From JBNKWA01 sp050299555 (GTDB taxonomy: Bacteria; Pseudomonadota; Alphaproteobacteria; Rhodobacterales; Rhodobacteraceae): a stretch of DNA of 47,622 bases. Below, one piece after another: positions 16,533-24,966 of this stretch. Each line of letters opens with the position of its first letter. Position 1 is the stretch's first letter. The stretch covers positions 1-47,622 of the forward strand of contig JBNKWA010000051.1 of NCBI GenBank assembly GCA_050299555.1. The letters run 5' to 3'. The position numbers were made by a program, and so were the translations under genes. The notes under the pieces are model-generated. The model ran no database searches. It worked only from the letters and a program-made list of their open reading frames with translations, and had not been told where the DNA came from.

Positions 16533-17948
16533 TCAGCCGTGCCCGCCCCAGGGACCGTGATGGCCGCCGCCGTCGCGATCCACGCGCTCGAAGCCGTGGG
16601 CGCCAAAGTAGTCGCGCTGGGCCTGGATCATGTTGGCGGTGGAGCGCGCCGTGCGCATCATGTCGAAGTAGTTCAGCCCCGCCGCCAGCGCCGGAGCCGG
16701 CAGCCCGGCGCCAGCGGCCACTGCCACCACCTTGCGCAGGGCGGGCGCGGCCTCGCGCACCAGGGCCGCGAAGAACGGCGCCAGGATCAGGCTCCGACCG
16801 GCATCCTCGGCCAGCGCCGTGGCCATGTCGTTCAGCATCGCCGAGCGGATGATGCAGCCGGCCCGCCAGACCCGCGCCACCTCCGGCAGGGGCAGGCCCC
16901 AGCCGAAGCTTTCCGAGGCGGCGGCGAGCATCTCGAAACCCTGCGCGTAACACAGGATCTTGCCGGCGATCAGCGCCCCTTCCAGATCGGCCGCGGTCAG
17001 CGCCCCCTCGGCCAGCCGTGTCGGCGCGGGGCCATAGAGTGCCTCGCCGGCCTTGCGCATCTGCAGCCGCGCCGAGATGTTGCGCGCCGCCACCGCCGCC
17101 TCGATGGCGGTGACCGGCGTCGCCAGGTGCTGCGCCTCGATCGCCGTCCATCGGCCGGTGCCCTTCTGGCCGGCGCGATCGAGGATCACATCGAGCATCG
17201 CTGTGCCCGAGCCCGGGTCGGTGGCCGCCGCCACCGCTGCCGATATCTCGATCAGGTAGGATTGCAGCCGGCCACCGTTCCAGCCATCGAAGACCTCGCC
17301 GATGGCCCCGGCACCCATCCCCATGCCGTCGCGCATGATCCCGTAGACCTCGGCGATCATCTGCATGTCGGCATATTCGATGCCGTTGTGCACCGTCTTG
17401 ACGAAATGTCCGGCGCCGCCCTCGCCCATCCAGGTGGCGCAGGGTGTGCCGTCGTATTTCGCCGCAATGGCGGTGAGGATCGGCTCCACCCGGTCCCAGG
17501 CCGCCTTGGGCCCGCCACCCATGATCGAGGGACCGTGGCGCGCGCCTTCCTCGCCGCCCGACACACCGATGCCCAGGAACTGGCGCTTCTCGTCCGCGGC
17601 CGCCGCCGCGCGCCGGTTGGTGTCGTGGAAATTGGCATTGCCGGCGTCGATGACGAAGTCCTCGGGGCCAAGAAGCGGCGTCAGCGCGGCGATCTGCTCG
17701 TCGACCGGTGTGCCGGCGTTGACCATCACGATTACCGCCCGCGGTGCCTCGATCGACGCCACCAGCTCGCCCAGCGTCTCGGTGGGCACGATCTGCCCGG
17801 CCAGCGCGCCTGCATCCGAATGAAAGGCGCGGGTCTTTTCGGTTGTGCGGTTCCAGACCGCGATGGGAAAGCCCTTTTCGGCGATGTTCAGCGCCAGGTT
17901 TGCGCCCATCGTGCCGAGCCCGATCAGCCCAATTTGTGCCACCGCCAT
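16533..17948 (-). CDS. gnd: 6-phosphogluconate dehydrogenase, decarboxylating
   Basis: Gnd oxidises 6-phosphogluconate to ribulose-5-phosphate and CO2 with NADP+, the oxidative pentose phosphate step. The 471-residue length is that of the long, dimeric form. The Rossmann motif GLIGLGTMGANLALNIA starts the protein. Further on are GIGVSGGEEGARHGPSIMGGG, the catalytic KTVHNGIEY (K184) and the C-terminal substrate-binding tail that ends HHGPWGGHG. I chose the ATG at 17948 because GGGAGGGA lies just upstream; an in-frame ATG 12 codons earlier lacks this. On the minus strand a GNRA-type small hairpin (16514-16529) follows the stop, without a T-tract. Confidence 0.96.
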   Translation of the reverse strand: MAVAQIGLIGLGTMGANLALNIAEKGFPIAVWNRTTEKTRAFHSDAGALAGQIVPTETLGELVASIEAPRAVIVMVNAGTPVDEQIAALTPLLGPEDFVIDAGNANFHDTNRRAAAAADEKRQFLGIGVSGGEEGARHGPSIMGGGPKAAWDRVEPILTAIAAKYDGTPCATWMGEGGAGHFVKTVHNGIEYADMQMIAEVYGIMRDGMGMGAGAIGEVFDGWNGGRLQSYLIEISAAVAAATDPGSGTAMLDVILDRAGQKGTGRWTAIEAQHLATPVTAIEAAVAARNISARLQMRKAGEALYGPAPTRLAEGALTAADLEGALIAGKILCYAQGFEMLAAASESFGWGLPLPEVARVWRAGCIIRSAMLNDMATALAEDAGRSLILAPFFAALVREAAPALRKVVAVAAGAGLPAPALAAGLNYFDMMRTARSTANMIQAQRDYFGAHGFERVDRDGGGHHGPWGGHG

Positions 17949-18033
17949 TCCCGGTCCCTCCCTCGGATCGTGTTTGTTGCCCAAGGTTCTAGACCGGGCC
18001 GCGGCCGGGATGAAAGCGGCAATCGCGCCGGCC

Positions 18034-18732
18034 TCAACTGCGCCGCCGGGCCCGGCGCTTCCGCCATGCCTTCTCGTACAGCCGGCGGTTGCTGGACACG
18101 AAGCTTTCGATCAGCCCCGCCGCGCCGATGCCCCGCCCCTTGAGGTAGAGGAACCCCGAGAGCGCGGCGAGCCCCGCGCCCACCGCATTGACCGCGATGT
18201 CGCCCATGGTGTCGTCGAGACCTGACTTCTGCATGTTCAGCCCGAACTGGCTGTCCATGAAATATTCGAACAGCTCCCACACGGCGCCGATGGTCATCGC
18301 GAAGCAGAAGGCCAGGAACGCCAGCGCAATCGGCGGGGCCGCATAGCGGTCGCCCTCGAACAGCATGAAGATGAACAGGAACCCGATCAGGCCGAAGCCG
18401 AGCGACGAGGTGCCGTGCAGGAAGATGTCCCACCACCACAGCCGCTCGTAGAAATCGAAGGCCTCGCCCATGAACACCGAGCCGACGATGATCGCCGTGG
18501 TCCAGACCAGGAAGGGCAGGGGCAGGGCGATGCCGAAACGGGCGGCGAAGATGATCGGCAACAGCGACAGGCCAAGCGTCGCCGCCGCCACGAAGGCCAT
18601 CTCCCAGTTCTCCAGGCCCAGGGCTAACAGGCCGGCCAGTGCCAGTAGCGCAAGGATGGTGCGGAACAGTCGCGGCCGACGTTGCGGCGGCGTAGCCGCC
18701 TTTGTGGCGCTGCTCCCGTGATCAGCTGTCAT
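18034..18732 (-). CDS. DUF2238/YjdF-like integral membrane protein
   Basis: This 232-residue membrane protein has about six hydrophobic segments, starting after a short Ala/Pro/Arg-rich cytosolic N-terminus. Conserved-looking parts are WWWDIFLHGTSSLGFGLIG in the middle, and GAVWELFEYFMD followed by GLDDTMGDIAVNAVGAG toward the C-terminus. These two blocks, with acidic residues inside or at the ends of helices, match the DUF2238/YjdF family of unknown function. The tail is strongly basic. The start at 18732 is preceded by AAAGAGG. It lies 85 nt upstream of gnd on the same strand and could be co-transcribed with it. The family call is moderately sure; no function is proposed. Confidence 0.7.
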   Translation of the reverse strand: MTADHGSSATKAATPPQRRPRLFRTILALLALAGLLALGLENWEMAFVAAATLGLSLLPIIFAARFGIALPLPFLVWTTAIIVGSVFMGEAFDFYERLWWWDIFLHGTSSLGFGLIGFLFIFMLFEGDRYAAPPIALAFLAFCFAMTIGAVWELFEYFMDSQFGLNMQKSGLDDTMGDIAVNAVGAGLAALSGFLYLKGRGIGAAGLIESFVSSNRRLYEKAWRKRRARRRS

Positions 18733-18845
18733 GGCCTCTTTATTCCCCCACCGGTGACTTTCGGCGGCGCGTCTGCCCATGCACCGCTTTTAAATGTGAT
18801 GCCGTGATCCATATTCCAAGCGAGACCAGATCGGAGCCCGACCGC

Positions 18846-19556
18846 ATGCCCCTTCGCGTGGCCACCTACAACATCCGCAAGTGCCTCGGCGTCGATCGCC
18901 GGCGGGACCCGCGCCGCAGCCTCGCCGTGATCGCGGCTCTCGGTGCGGATGTGGTGGCGCTGCAGGAGGCCGATCGCCGTCTCGGCCAGCGGCCGGCGGC
19001 GCTGCCCGCCGAGCTGATAGAGGCCGAGACAGACTATGTCGCGCTGCCGGCGGCCGAGAACGGCATCAGCATCGGCTGGCACGGCAACGCCATCCTGGTC
19101 AGGCGCGAGATGAAGGCGGGCACGCCCCGGCGAATCACCCTTCCGGGGCTGGAGCCGCGCGGCGCGGTCATGGCCGAGCTCACCGTGCCCGGCATGCAGA
19201 CGGTGACCGTCGTCGCTGCGCATTTGGGGCTGCGACGCAGCGACCGCAGGGCCCAGTTCGGCGCCATCGGCGCAGCGCTGGAAATGGGGCGGGACCATTC
19301 GAGCGAGGTTATCATCCTTGGCGACTTCAACGAGTGGTCGCGCCTGCGCGGGTTCGAGCCTCTGGCCGGCCGCTTCGCCGTCTATGCACCCGGCAAGTCT
19401 TTCCACGCCCGGCGACCGCTGGCCGCACTCGATCGCATCGCGCTCAGCTCTGGCCTGTCGCTGGCCGATGCGGGGGTGGCGGCAACGCCGCTGTCGCTGA
19501 AGGCGTCGGATCACCTGCCGGTCTGGGCCGATGTCGAGGCTGCCTCGACCCGCTAG
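18846..19556 (+). CDS. Endonuclease/exonuclease/phosphatase (EEP) family protein
   Basis: This is a 236-residue EEP-fold phosphoesterase. The family's metal and catalytic residues are present: N in RVATYNIRK near the start, E41 in VALQEAD, D160 and N162 in ILGDFNEW, and the D222-H223 pair in ASDHLPVWAD. No signal peptide is visible, so it probably acts in the cytosol. Members hydrolyse DNA, phospholipids or inositol phosphates, and nothing here separates these options. The ATG at 18846 has GGAG about 9 nt upstream. It is divergent from the DUF2238-like gene (113 nt) and convergent with the DUF2270 gene (6 nt). Proteins of this type often lie near cardiolipin synthase, which is not seen here. 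Confidence 0.85.
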   Translation: MPLRVATYNIRKCLGVDRRRDPRRSLAVIAALGADVVALQEADRRLGQRPAALPAELIEAETDYVALPAAENGISIGWHGNAILVRREMKAGTPRRITLPGLEPRGAVMAELTVPGMQTVTVVAAHLGLRRSDRRAQFGAIGAALEMGRDHSSEVIILGDFNEWSRLRGFEPLAGRFAVYAPGKSFHARRPLAALDRIALSSGLSLADAGVAATPLSLKASDHLPVWADVEAASTR

Positions 19557-19562
19557 ACCACC

Positions 19563-20243
19563 TCAGCCCATGCCCGAGCTGCGCGGACGGTAGCGGAACC
19601 GAACTCCGTCATGGTGCCAGCTCCAGATCGCCACGCCGGCCCAGGACGCCACATAGAGCGCGCCCAGGACCAGGATCACGATCCCTGGGACCGGACCCAC
19701 ATCGGCGCGCTGCACGAACTCCTCCACCGAATGCGCGGCACGCGGGTGCACCACCAGCTTGCCGACATAGGCGATGGTCTGGATCAGCAGGATCCACAGA
19801 TAGTTGCGCCGCATCCGCCGACCGACCGCAACCATGAAATCGACATGGTAGCGCGGGTTGAGATAGTCCTCGGCCAGCGTGTTCTGCCAGTTCTCCTCCA
19901 GATGCAGATCGCCATCGCTCAGCATCGGCGCATAGAAATGCGTCTCCATCCAGCGCGCCCGCGCCCGCCAGACGTTGAAATACCGATACCGGCGCGCCTC
20001 CAGCATTAGGAACAGGAAGATCAGCACCCCCACCAGCACCAGCGGCAGGGGCGAGGCGCTGGGCGCCGAGAAGGTGATCGACAATGCCACGCCGAGGGTC
20101 ACCACCGACCAGTTGGTGGTCGTATCCAGCCGCGTGCGCCATATGGTGCTGCGATAGACCTCGCCGCGATAAAGATGGGCCACGGCTCCGATCTCGGCCG
20201 CCGTCAGCGATTTGCGCTCCTGCGCGGCCCTGACTTCGGTCAT
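19563..20243 (-). CDS. DUF2270 family membrane protein
   Basis: This is a 226-residue predicted membrane protein of the DUF2270 family, function unknown. The N-terminal region EIGAVAHLYRGEVYRSTIWR leads into the first hydrophobic pair (TTNWSVVTLGVALSITFSA and LPLVLVGVLIFLFLML). It continues with LEARRYRYFNVWRARARW and an acidic LEENWQNTLAEDYLNPRYH block, and ends with further hydrophobic segments. These conserved blocks are the family signature. GGGGGA about 7 nt upstream supports the ATG at 20243. It ends 6 nt from the end of the convergent EEP gene and has no same-strand partner, so its context gives little information. Confidence 0.8.
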   Translation of the reverse strand: MTEVRAAQERKSLTAAEIGAVAHLYRGEVYRSTIWRTRLDTTTNWSVVTLGVALSITFSAPSASPLPLVLVGVLIFLFLMLEARRYRYFNVWRARARWMETHFYAPMLSDGDLHLEENWQNTLAEDYLNPRYHVDFMVAVGRRMRRNYLWILLIQTIAYVGKLVVHPRAAHSVEEFVQRADVGPVPGIVILVLGALYVASWAGVAIWSWHHDGVRFRYRPRSSGMG

Positions 20244-20426
20244 CGTTATTTCCCCCCGCCTTCCTTGTAGCCCGATCCTGACGACGGGCCTTGGCCGCAA
20301 CGTTAGCGCAAATGCCGGATTGATTCACAGGGTGATGGGCGATGAGCCGGGCACGGAACGGGGCGGCGACTTACGAAAATTTCACTGCAGTCGCCTATGC
20401 CTGCCTGCTCAGACGAGAGGACGCGC

Positions 20427-22277
20427 ATGCCGCCAGCACCCTTGCCCGAAGACGAGTCGGACCGCCTCGCTGCGTTGCTCGACCTCGACATTCTCGACAG
20501 TGAAGCCGAACCTGCCTTCGATGCCCTGGTGGCCCTGGCCGCTTCGGTTGCGGGCACACCCACCGCGCTGATGTCGCTGGTTGACAGCGACCGGCAGTGG
20601 TTCAAGGCGCGCCATGGGTTCGACAGCACCGAAACGCCGCGGGCGTCGTCCTTCTGCGGCCACACCATTCTCGGTCACGATCCGCTGGTGATCGGCGACG
20701 CCGCCCATGACGAACGTGTGTGCGACAGCGCCCTGGTTGCCGGCGGGCCCAAGGTCCGCGCCTATCTCGGCATTCCGCTTCGCCCCGGTGACGGCCCCGC
20801 TGTCGGCACCATCTGCGTCATGGACTACCGGCCACGCCGGTTCACCAAAAAGCAGGTGGCCGAGCTTCGGCGCGTCGGCGAACTGGCCTCCGGCCTGCTT
20901 TCCATGCGCCGCGCCGCGAGAGGTGCACTCCGCCTCGCTGCCGATCTCGGGGCATCGCAAAGGCAGATCGAAATCCTTGCGCTCCAGGACGCCCTGACCG
21001 GGGTTGCGACACGGCGGGCGCTGGATGCGGAGATGCGGAACAAGGCGCGCCAGCGCGACGTTGGCTACGCGGTGCTGCACCTCGACATCGACCGGCTGGG
21101 GCGGATCAACGATTCGATGGGCCAGGCGGCTGGCGATGCGGTGCTGGTGCACGTGGCCGACGTGCTGCGCGCAAATTGCCGTCCCGGCGACATGATTGCA
21201 CGGAACGGCGGCGACGAATTCATGGTCCTCTGCGGCGGCGACATTACCGAGGACGGCTTGCGGGCACTGTCCGACAGGCTCATCGCGGCGCTGAACCTGC
21301 CTATCGATGTCGACGGGCGCCGCTGCCAATACAGCGCCAGCATCGGTATCGCCCGTGCCGATGGCGATCTCGATCCCTCGCAGGTGCTGGCCAATGCCGA
21401 TGCTGCCCTGTCGCGCGCCAAGGCCAGCGGCCGCGCCAGGGCGATGCGCTATTCCGAGACGGCGCGCGATCCGTCGCGGACCTCATCCGATCTGGGCGAC
21501 CAGATTCTCGCCGGTCTCGACAAGGGCGAATTCGTTCCCCACTACCAGGTGCAGGTCGATGCCCGCACCCTCAAGGTGGAAGGGGTCGAGGCGCTGGTTC
21601 GCTGGCAGCGACCGGGCGGCAAGATCCTGACGCCGGACCAGTTCCTGCCCATGGCCGAAGAGCTGGGCGTGATGGGCAGGATCGACCGCACCGTGCTGGC
21701 CCATGCGCTCGCCGACCTTCGGGAATGGGACGAGGCCGGAGAGCGGCTGGGCCAGGTCTCGGTCAACGTCTCGGCGCAGACACTCCACGACGGTGGTTTC
21801 CTCGAACAGCTGCCCGAGGTGCCGGGCGGGCGTGGCCGCCTGGTCTTCGAGCTGCTGGAGTCGGTCCTGTTCGATTCCGGCGATCCGCGGCTGAGCTGGA
21901 CCATCGACGCGCTGCGTGAGCACGGCATTGGCATCGAGGTTGACGACTTCGGGACCGGGCATGCATCGATCAAGTCGCTGCTGGCACTCAGTCCGGACCG
22001 GCTCAAGATCGACCGGCAGTTCGTTGCACCGATCCTCAACTCGCCCGGTGACAGGCAGTTGCTGCGTCAGATGATCGACATCGGGTTGTCCCTGGGCGTC
22101 GGCATCACGGCGGAAGGGGTCGAGACCCTCGAACACGTGGAGCCGCTGCGCGAGATGGGCTGCCATCGCCTGCAGGGCTATGCCTTTGCCGACCCGGTGC
22201 CACCGTCCGAGATAGTGGCGCTGTGCCGGCGCAGCCGCTGGCGGGACCAACCGGTTTCCGCCAAGCGCAGCGCCTGA
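20427..22277 (+). CDS. GAF-GGDEF-EAL cyclic-di-GMP protein
   Basis: This 616-residue signalling protein has a GAF sensor domain at about residues 20-155 (LMSLVDSDRQWFKARHG, SFCGHTI), then a GGDEF domain and an EAL domain. GGDEF is intact at 261-265, and an RxxD inhibitory site (RPGD at 252-255) lies exactly five residues before it, so diguanylate cyclase activity with product inhibition is possible. The EAL domain keeps EAL at 388-390, NVSAQTL, DDFGTG at 506, KIDRQFV and EGVET, the residues needed for c-di-GMP hydrolysis. Both activities may therefore exist. No membrane segment is seen, so it is cytosolic. The ATG at 20427 follows GAGAGGA and is preferred to an ATG ten codons earlier. It stands alone. 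Confidence 0.93.
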   Translation: MPPAPLPEDESDRLAALLDLDILDSEAEPAFDALVALAASVAGTPTALMSLVDSDRQWFKARHGFDSTETPRASSFCGHTILGHDPLVIGDAAHDERVCDSALVAGGPKVRAYLGIPLRPGDGPAVGTICVMDYRPRRFTKKQVAELRRVGELASGLLSMRRAARGALRLAADLGASQRQIEILALQDALTGVATRRALDAEMRNKARQRDVGYAVLHLDIDRLGRINDSMGQAAGDAVLVHVADVLRANCRPGDMIARNGGDEFMVLCGGDITEDGLRALSDRLIAALNLPIDVDGRRCQYSASIGIARADGDLDPSQVLANADAALSRAKASGRARAMRYSETARDPSRTSSDLGDQILAGLDKGEFVPHYQVQVDARTLKVEGVEALVRWQRPGGKILTPDQFLPMAEELGVMGRIDRTVLAHALADLREWDEAGERLGQVSVNVSAQTLHDGGFLEQLPEVPGGRGRLVFELLESVLFDSGDPRLSWTIDALREHGIGIEVDDFGTGHASIKSLLALSPDRLKIDRQFVAPILNSPGDRQLLRQMIDIGLSLGVGITAEGVETLEHVEPLREMGCHRLQGYAFADPVPPSEIVALCRRSRWRDQPVSAKRSA

Positions 22278-22410
22278 TCTGGCGGGGGGCGCAACCCGCC
22301 GCGGACCGGCAGCCGGCGACGCCAAGACCGGGGCTACGGAGTTCCCCGGCCGTGCCGCCGAAAGCTGAACCGCATTCGGTCTGTGACAAGATGCTGTGGT
22401 GCTTGTCCGC

Positions 22411-22734
22411 TCAGCTCGACGAGGCACAGCGCTGGCAAAGCGGCGCATAGGGCACCACGTCAAGCCGGTCCTCGGAAATCCTGTCGCCGCACTTGGCGCA
22501 AAAGCCGTATTCCCCGACCTCGACGCGGTGCAGGGCCTGCTCCAGGGCGCGGATCTCGTTGAGCCCGACCTGGCCGATGCCCTCAAGCACCTCGTCGCCC
22601 TCGCGCTCGGCGGCGCGGTCATCGTCGTCGCGAGTGGCGGGCTCGTCGAGTTGTTCCTCGATGTCGTGCAGCCGCGCCTTCAATTCCGCCAGCCGCGTCT
22701 CGAGCTGTGCCTTGCGCTCGGCGATGGACTTCAT
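22411..22734 (-). CDS. DksA/TraR-type C4 zinc-finger protein
   Basis: This is a 107-residue protein with a charged coiled-coil N-terminal half (ERKAQLETRLAELKARLHDI) and a C-terminal zinc finger of the form CAKC-17-CQRC, the DksA/TraR signature. Such proteins bind the RNA polymerase secondary channel. At 107 residues it is shorter than true DksA (about 140-150) and resembles the short paralogues common in alphaproteobacteria. The tip of the coiled coil is acidic (LDEPATRDDDDRAAE). In DksA two aspartates at the tip matter, so function is plausible but untested. AGGGG precedes the ATG at 22734. It is convergent with the GGDEF-EAL gene (133 nt) and 101 nt downstream of iolG. Confidence 0.88.
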   Translation of the reverse strand: MKSIAERKAQLETRLAELKARLHDIEEQLDEPATRDDDDRAAEREGDEVLEGIGQVGLNEIRALEQALHRVEVGEYGFCAKCGDRISEDRLDVVPYAPLCQRCASSS

Positions 22735-22835
22735 GACAACCCCCTGCGGTGCTTCGGTGTTCTGCACGGAATCCGAACATGGACGGCGGTTGCGCACAGA
22801 TCAAGCCCACACCGCCATCCGGCCCTGCGCCGCTG

Positions 22836-23837
22836 TCACGCCACCTCGGATACCTCGACCCGGCGCCCTTCCGCGGCCGATTTGATCGCCGCGTCCGCAA
22901 GCATCAGCGCCAGCATGCCGTCGCGCCCCGAGGGGCTCGGCGCCTGGCCGCCGGTGACGGCCGCGACAAATGCGGCGATCTCGGCCGCGTAGGCCTCGGT
23001 GTAGCGGGTCATGAAGAAATCGTGCAGCGGCGGCCGGGTATACCCGCCGGCGGTGGCGACCTCGATCGATACCGGGCGCTGGTTCTCTGCCGAGACGGCG
23101 CCCTTGGAGCCGTGCACCTCGACCCGCTGGTCATAGCCGTAACAGGCGCGCCGGCTGTTCGAGATGCTGCACTGCCTGCCCGAGGCGGTGGTCAGGATCA
23201 CCGATACGCTGTCGAAGTCGCCCGCCAAGCCGATCTCGGGATCGACCAGCACCGCGCCGGTCGCCATCACCGCCACCGGTTCTTCGCCCAGCAGGAACCG
23301 GGCCATGTCGAAATCATGGATTGTCATGTCCCGGAAGATGCCGCCGGAGGTCTTGATATAGTCGGCCGGCGGCGGGGCCGGATCGCGGCTGACGATCGAC
23401 ACCATCTCCACCTTGCCGATTTCGCCTCTATCGATGGCCGCCTTGACCGCCGCAAAATGCGGATCGAAGCGGCGGTTGAACCCGACCATCAGCGTCGCCT
23501 TGGCCGCGTCGACCACGGCGAGGCAGTCCCTGACCCGCGGCAACGACAGATCGATCGGCTTTTCGCAGAAGATCGCCTTGCCGGCCCGGGCGAAACGCTC
23601 GATCAGGCCGGAATGGGTGTTGGTCGGCGTGCAGATCACCACCGCATCGATCTCCGCATCCGCCTCGATGGCGTCCACGTCGGCGACCTCGCACCCGTAC
23701 TGGGCCGCCAGCGCCCTGGCCGCCTCGGGCATGGCATCGGCCACCGCCTTCAGTTCGGCCTCGCTGTTGCCCGCAATAGCGCGGGCGTGCACCTTGCCGA
23801 TACGACCGGCGCCAAGAACCGCAAGTCCAACCGCCAT
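22836..23837 (-). CDS. iolG: myo-Inositol 2-dehydrogenase
   Basis: IolG oxidises myo-inositol to scyllo-inosose with NAD+, the first step of inositol breakdown. The 333-residue protein has the Gfo/Idh/MocA layout: the Rossmann motif VLGAGRIGKVHA at the start, EKP at residues 92-94 and the catalytic DMTIHDFDMARFLLGE region with its histidine. FFMTRYTEAYAAEI near the end is typical of inositol dehydrogenases. Its start is 158 nt from iolR on the opposite strand, and a GGAA-N6-TTCC palindrome sits between them. Related enzymes act on other inositols or sugars, but the surrounding iol genes make myo-inositol the best guess. Confidence 0.93.
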   Translation of the reverse strand: MAVGLAVLGAGRIGKVHARAIAGNSEAELKAVADAMPEAARALAAQYGCEVADVDAIEADAEIDAVVICTPTNTHSGLIERFARAGKAIFCEKPIDLSLPRVRDCLAVVDAAKATLMVGFNRRFDPHFAAVKAAIDRGEIGKVEMVSIVSRDPAPPPADYIKTSGGIFRDMTIHDFDMARFLLGEEPVAVMATGAVLVDPEIGLAGDFDSVSVILTTASGRQCSISNSRRACYGYDQRVEVHGSKGAVSAENQRPVSIEVATAGGYTRPPLHDFFMTRYTEAYAAEIAAFVAAVTGGQAPSPSGRDGMLALMLADAAIKSAAEGRRVEVSEVA

Positions 23838-23900
23838 GGTCCGATCCCCCCCGAAGCGATGCTACACCGGCGACCCCACCGGTGTGTCGCTTGCAAATAT

Positions 23901-23914
23901 GGAATTTTTGTTCC
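23901..23914. promoter_or_regulatory. Predicted IolR operator (iolG-iolR intergenic)
   Basis: GGAATTTTTGTTCC is a perfect match to the palindrome GGAA-N6-TTCC described for RpiR-type IolR in Sinorhizobium meliloti. It lies in an AT-rich stretch of an otherwise GC-rich region, between the divergent starts of iolG and iolR. A nearby ATTCTGGAAC (23926-23935) offers half-sites. Binding by the adjacent regulator is inferred. Confidence 0.75.
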
Positions 23915-23995
23915 AAAATCATCAATTCTGGAACGTGTCAACAGGATTCGTGGGCAGCCGTTTTGCCCGCGCAAGTCCGGCGGCAAAGGCAGGCG

Positions 23996-24841
23996 ATGGC
24001 AGGGCAGGCAGGTTCGGAGCAGGCGCCGGCAACGGTCGAGGAATTCTACGAACGGCTGCGGGCCAGGGGCGACGCTCTGCCGCGCCGCCTCAGGCAATGT
24101 GCCGACTACTTCGCCGGCAACCCCGAGCGGGTGGCATTGTCGACAGTGGCCGAGATCGCCGCCGCCGCAGGGGTGCAGCCGAGCGCGGTCATGCGCTTCT
24201 GCCAGGAGTTTGGCCTCAGCGGCTTTTCCCAGCTGCAAAAGTTGTTCCGCGAGGAATACGCGCAGAAATGGCCGGACTATCCCACCCGGCTCAACCGGCT
24301 TCGGTCGCAGGGCACCGACAGCCCCGGCGCGCTTCTGGGCGAATTCGTCGAGGCCGGCCGCGCGGCGCTCGAAAGCCTAATGGTCTCGATCCAACCCGCC
24401 AGTCTGGACAGGGCCGTCGCGACTCTTGCCGGTGCCAGGATGCTGCATCTGGTCGGCTTCCGGCGCGCCTTTCCGGTGGCGATGTATCTCGCCTATGCGC
24501 TCGAAAAGATGTCGATTCCGGCCATCCTGCATGATGGCGTTGGCCGGCTCGACGGCCGGCACGCCATCCGTCAGGGCGATGTCCTGCTGGCCATTACCTT
24601 CGCCCCGTTCTCGCCCGAGACCGTCGACTACGCGGAATACGCGGCCGAGCAGGGCATTCCGGTTGTCGCCATGACCGACACCGAAACCAGCCCGCTGCGC
24701 AAACTCAGTGCCGAGGTGCTTCTGGTTCGCGAGGTGGATGTGGGCGACTTCCGGGCGCTGACCGCGTCGCTTTCCCTAGCCACCGCACTGGCGGTCGCGG
24801 TCGGGGCGGCGCGCCAGGCCGACGGTTCCCCCGTCGCCTGA
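23996..24841 (+). CDS. iolR: MurR/RpiR-family regulator, probable iol repressor
   Basis: This is a 281-residue transcription factor. The N-terminal RpiR helix-turn-helix is at about residues 20-95 (STVAEIAAAAGVQPSAVMRF, then FSQLQKLFREEY). A C-terminal SIS sugar-isomerase domain follows at about 125-270 (LHLVGFRRAFPVAMYLAYAL, then GDVLLAITFAPFSPETVDYA). RpiR-type IolR proteins repress inositol genes in alphaproteobacteria, and an inositol intermediate or its phosphate is the expected inducer. The start at 23996 (ATG after GGCAGG) is preferred to an upstream in-frame ATG because the extra 38 residues would run through the operator. Copies of GGAA-N6-TTCC flank the gene on both sides, fitting control of iolG, of itself and of iolC. 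Confidence 0.9.
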   Translation: MAGQAGSEQAPATVEEFYERLRARGDALPRRLRQCADYFAGNPERVALSTVAEIAAAAGVQPSAVMRFCQEFGLSGFSQLQKLFREEYAQKWPDYPTRLNRLRSQGTDSPGALLGEFVEAGRAALESLMVSIQPASLDRAVATLAGARMLHLVGFRRAFPVAMYLAYALEKMSIPAILHDGVGRLDGRHAIRQGDVLLAITFAPFSPETVDYAEYAAEQGIPVVAMTDTETSPLRKLSAEVLLVREVDVGDFRALTASLSLATALAVAVGAARQADGSPVA

Positions 24842-24879
24842 CGGCGCGGCAAATTTTCCATTCCGTTTTTGCGACATGC

Positions 24880-24893
24880 GGAATAAAAATTCC
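24880..24893. promoter_or_regulatory. Predicted IolR operator (upstream of iolC)
   Basis: GGAATAAAAATTCC is a second perfect GGAA-N6-TTCC palindrome, 39 nt after the iolR stop and 73 nt before the iolC start. It again lies in a short AT-rich patch, with TTCCATTCC half-sites just upstream (24857-24865). It probably overlaps the iolC promoter and mediates repression of iolC-iolD-iolB. Confidence 0.75.
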
Positions 24894-24966
24894 AATGCCG
24901 GGCGAATCGGGGTGCGGCGTCACGCCGACGGCGTGTTCCTGCACAAGCGACGGGGAACTGCGAACC

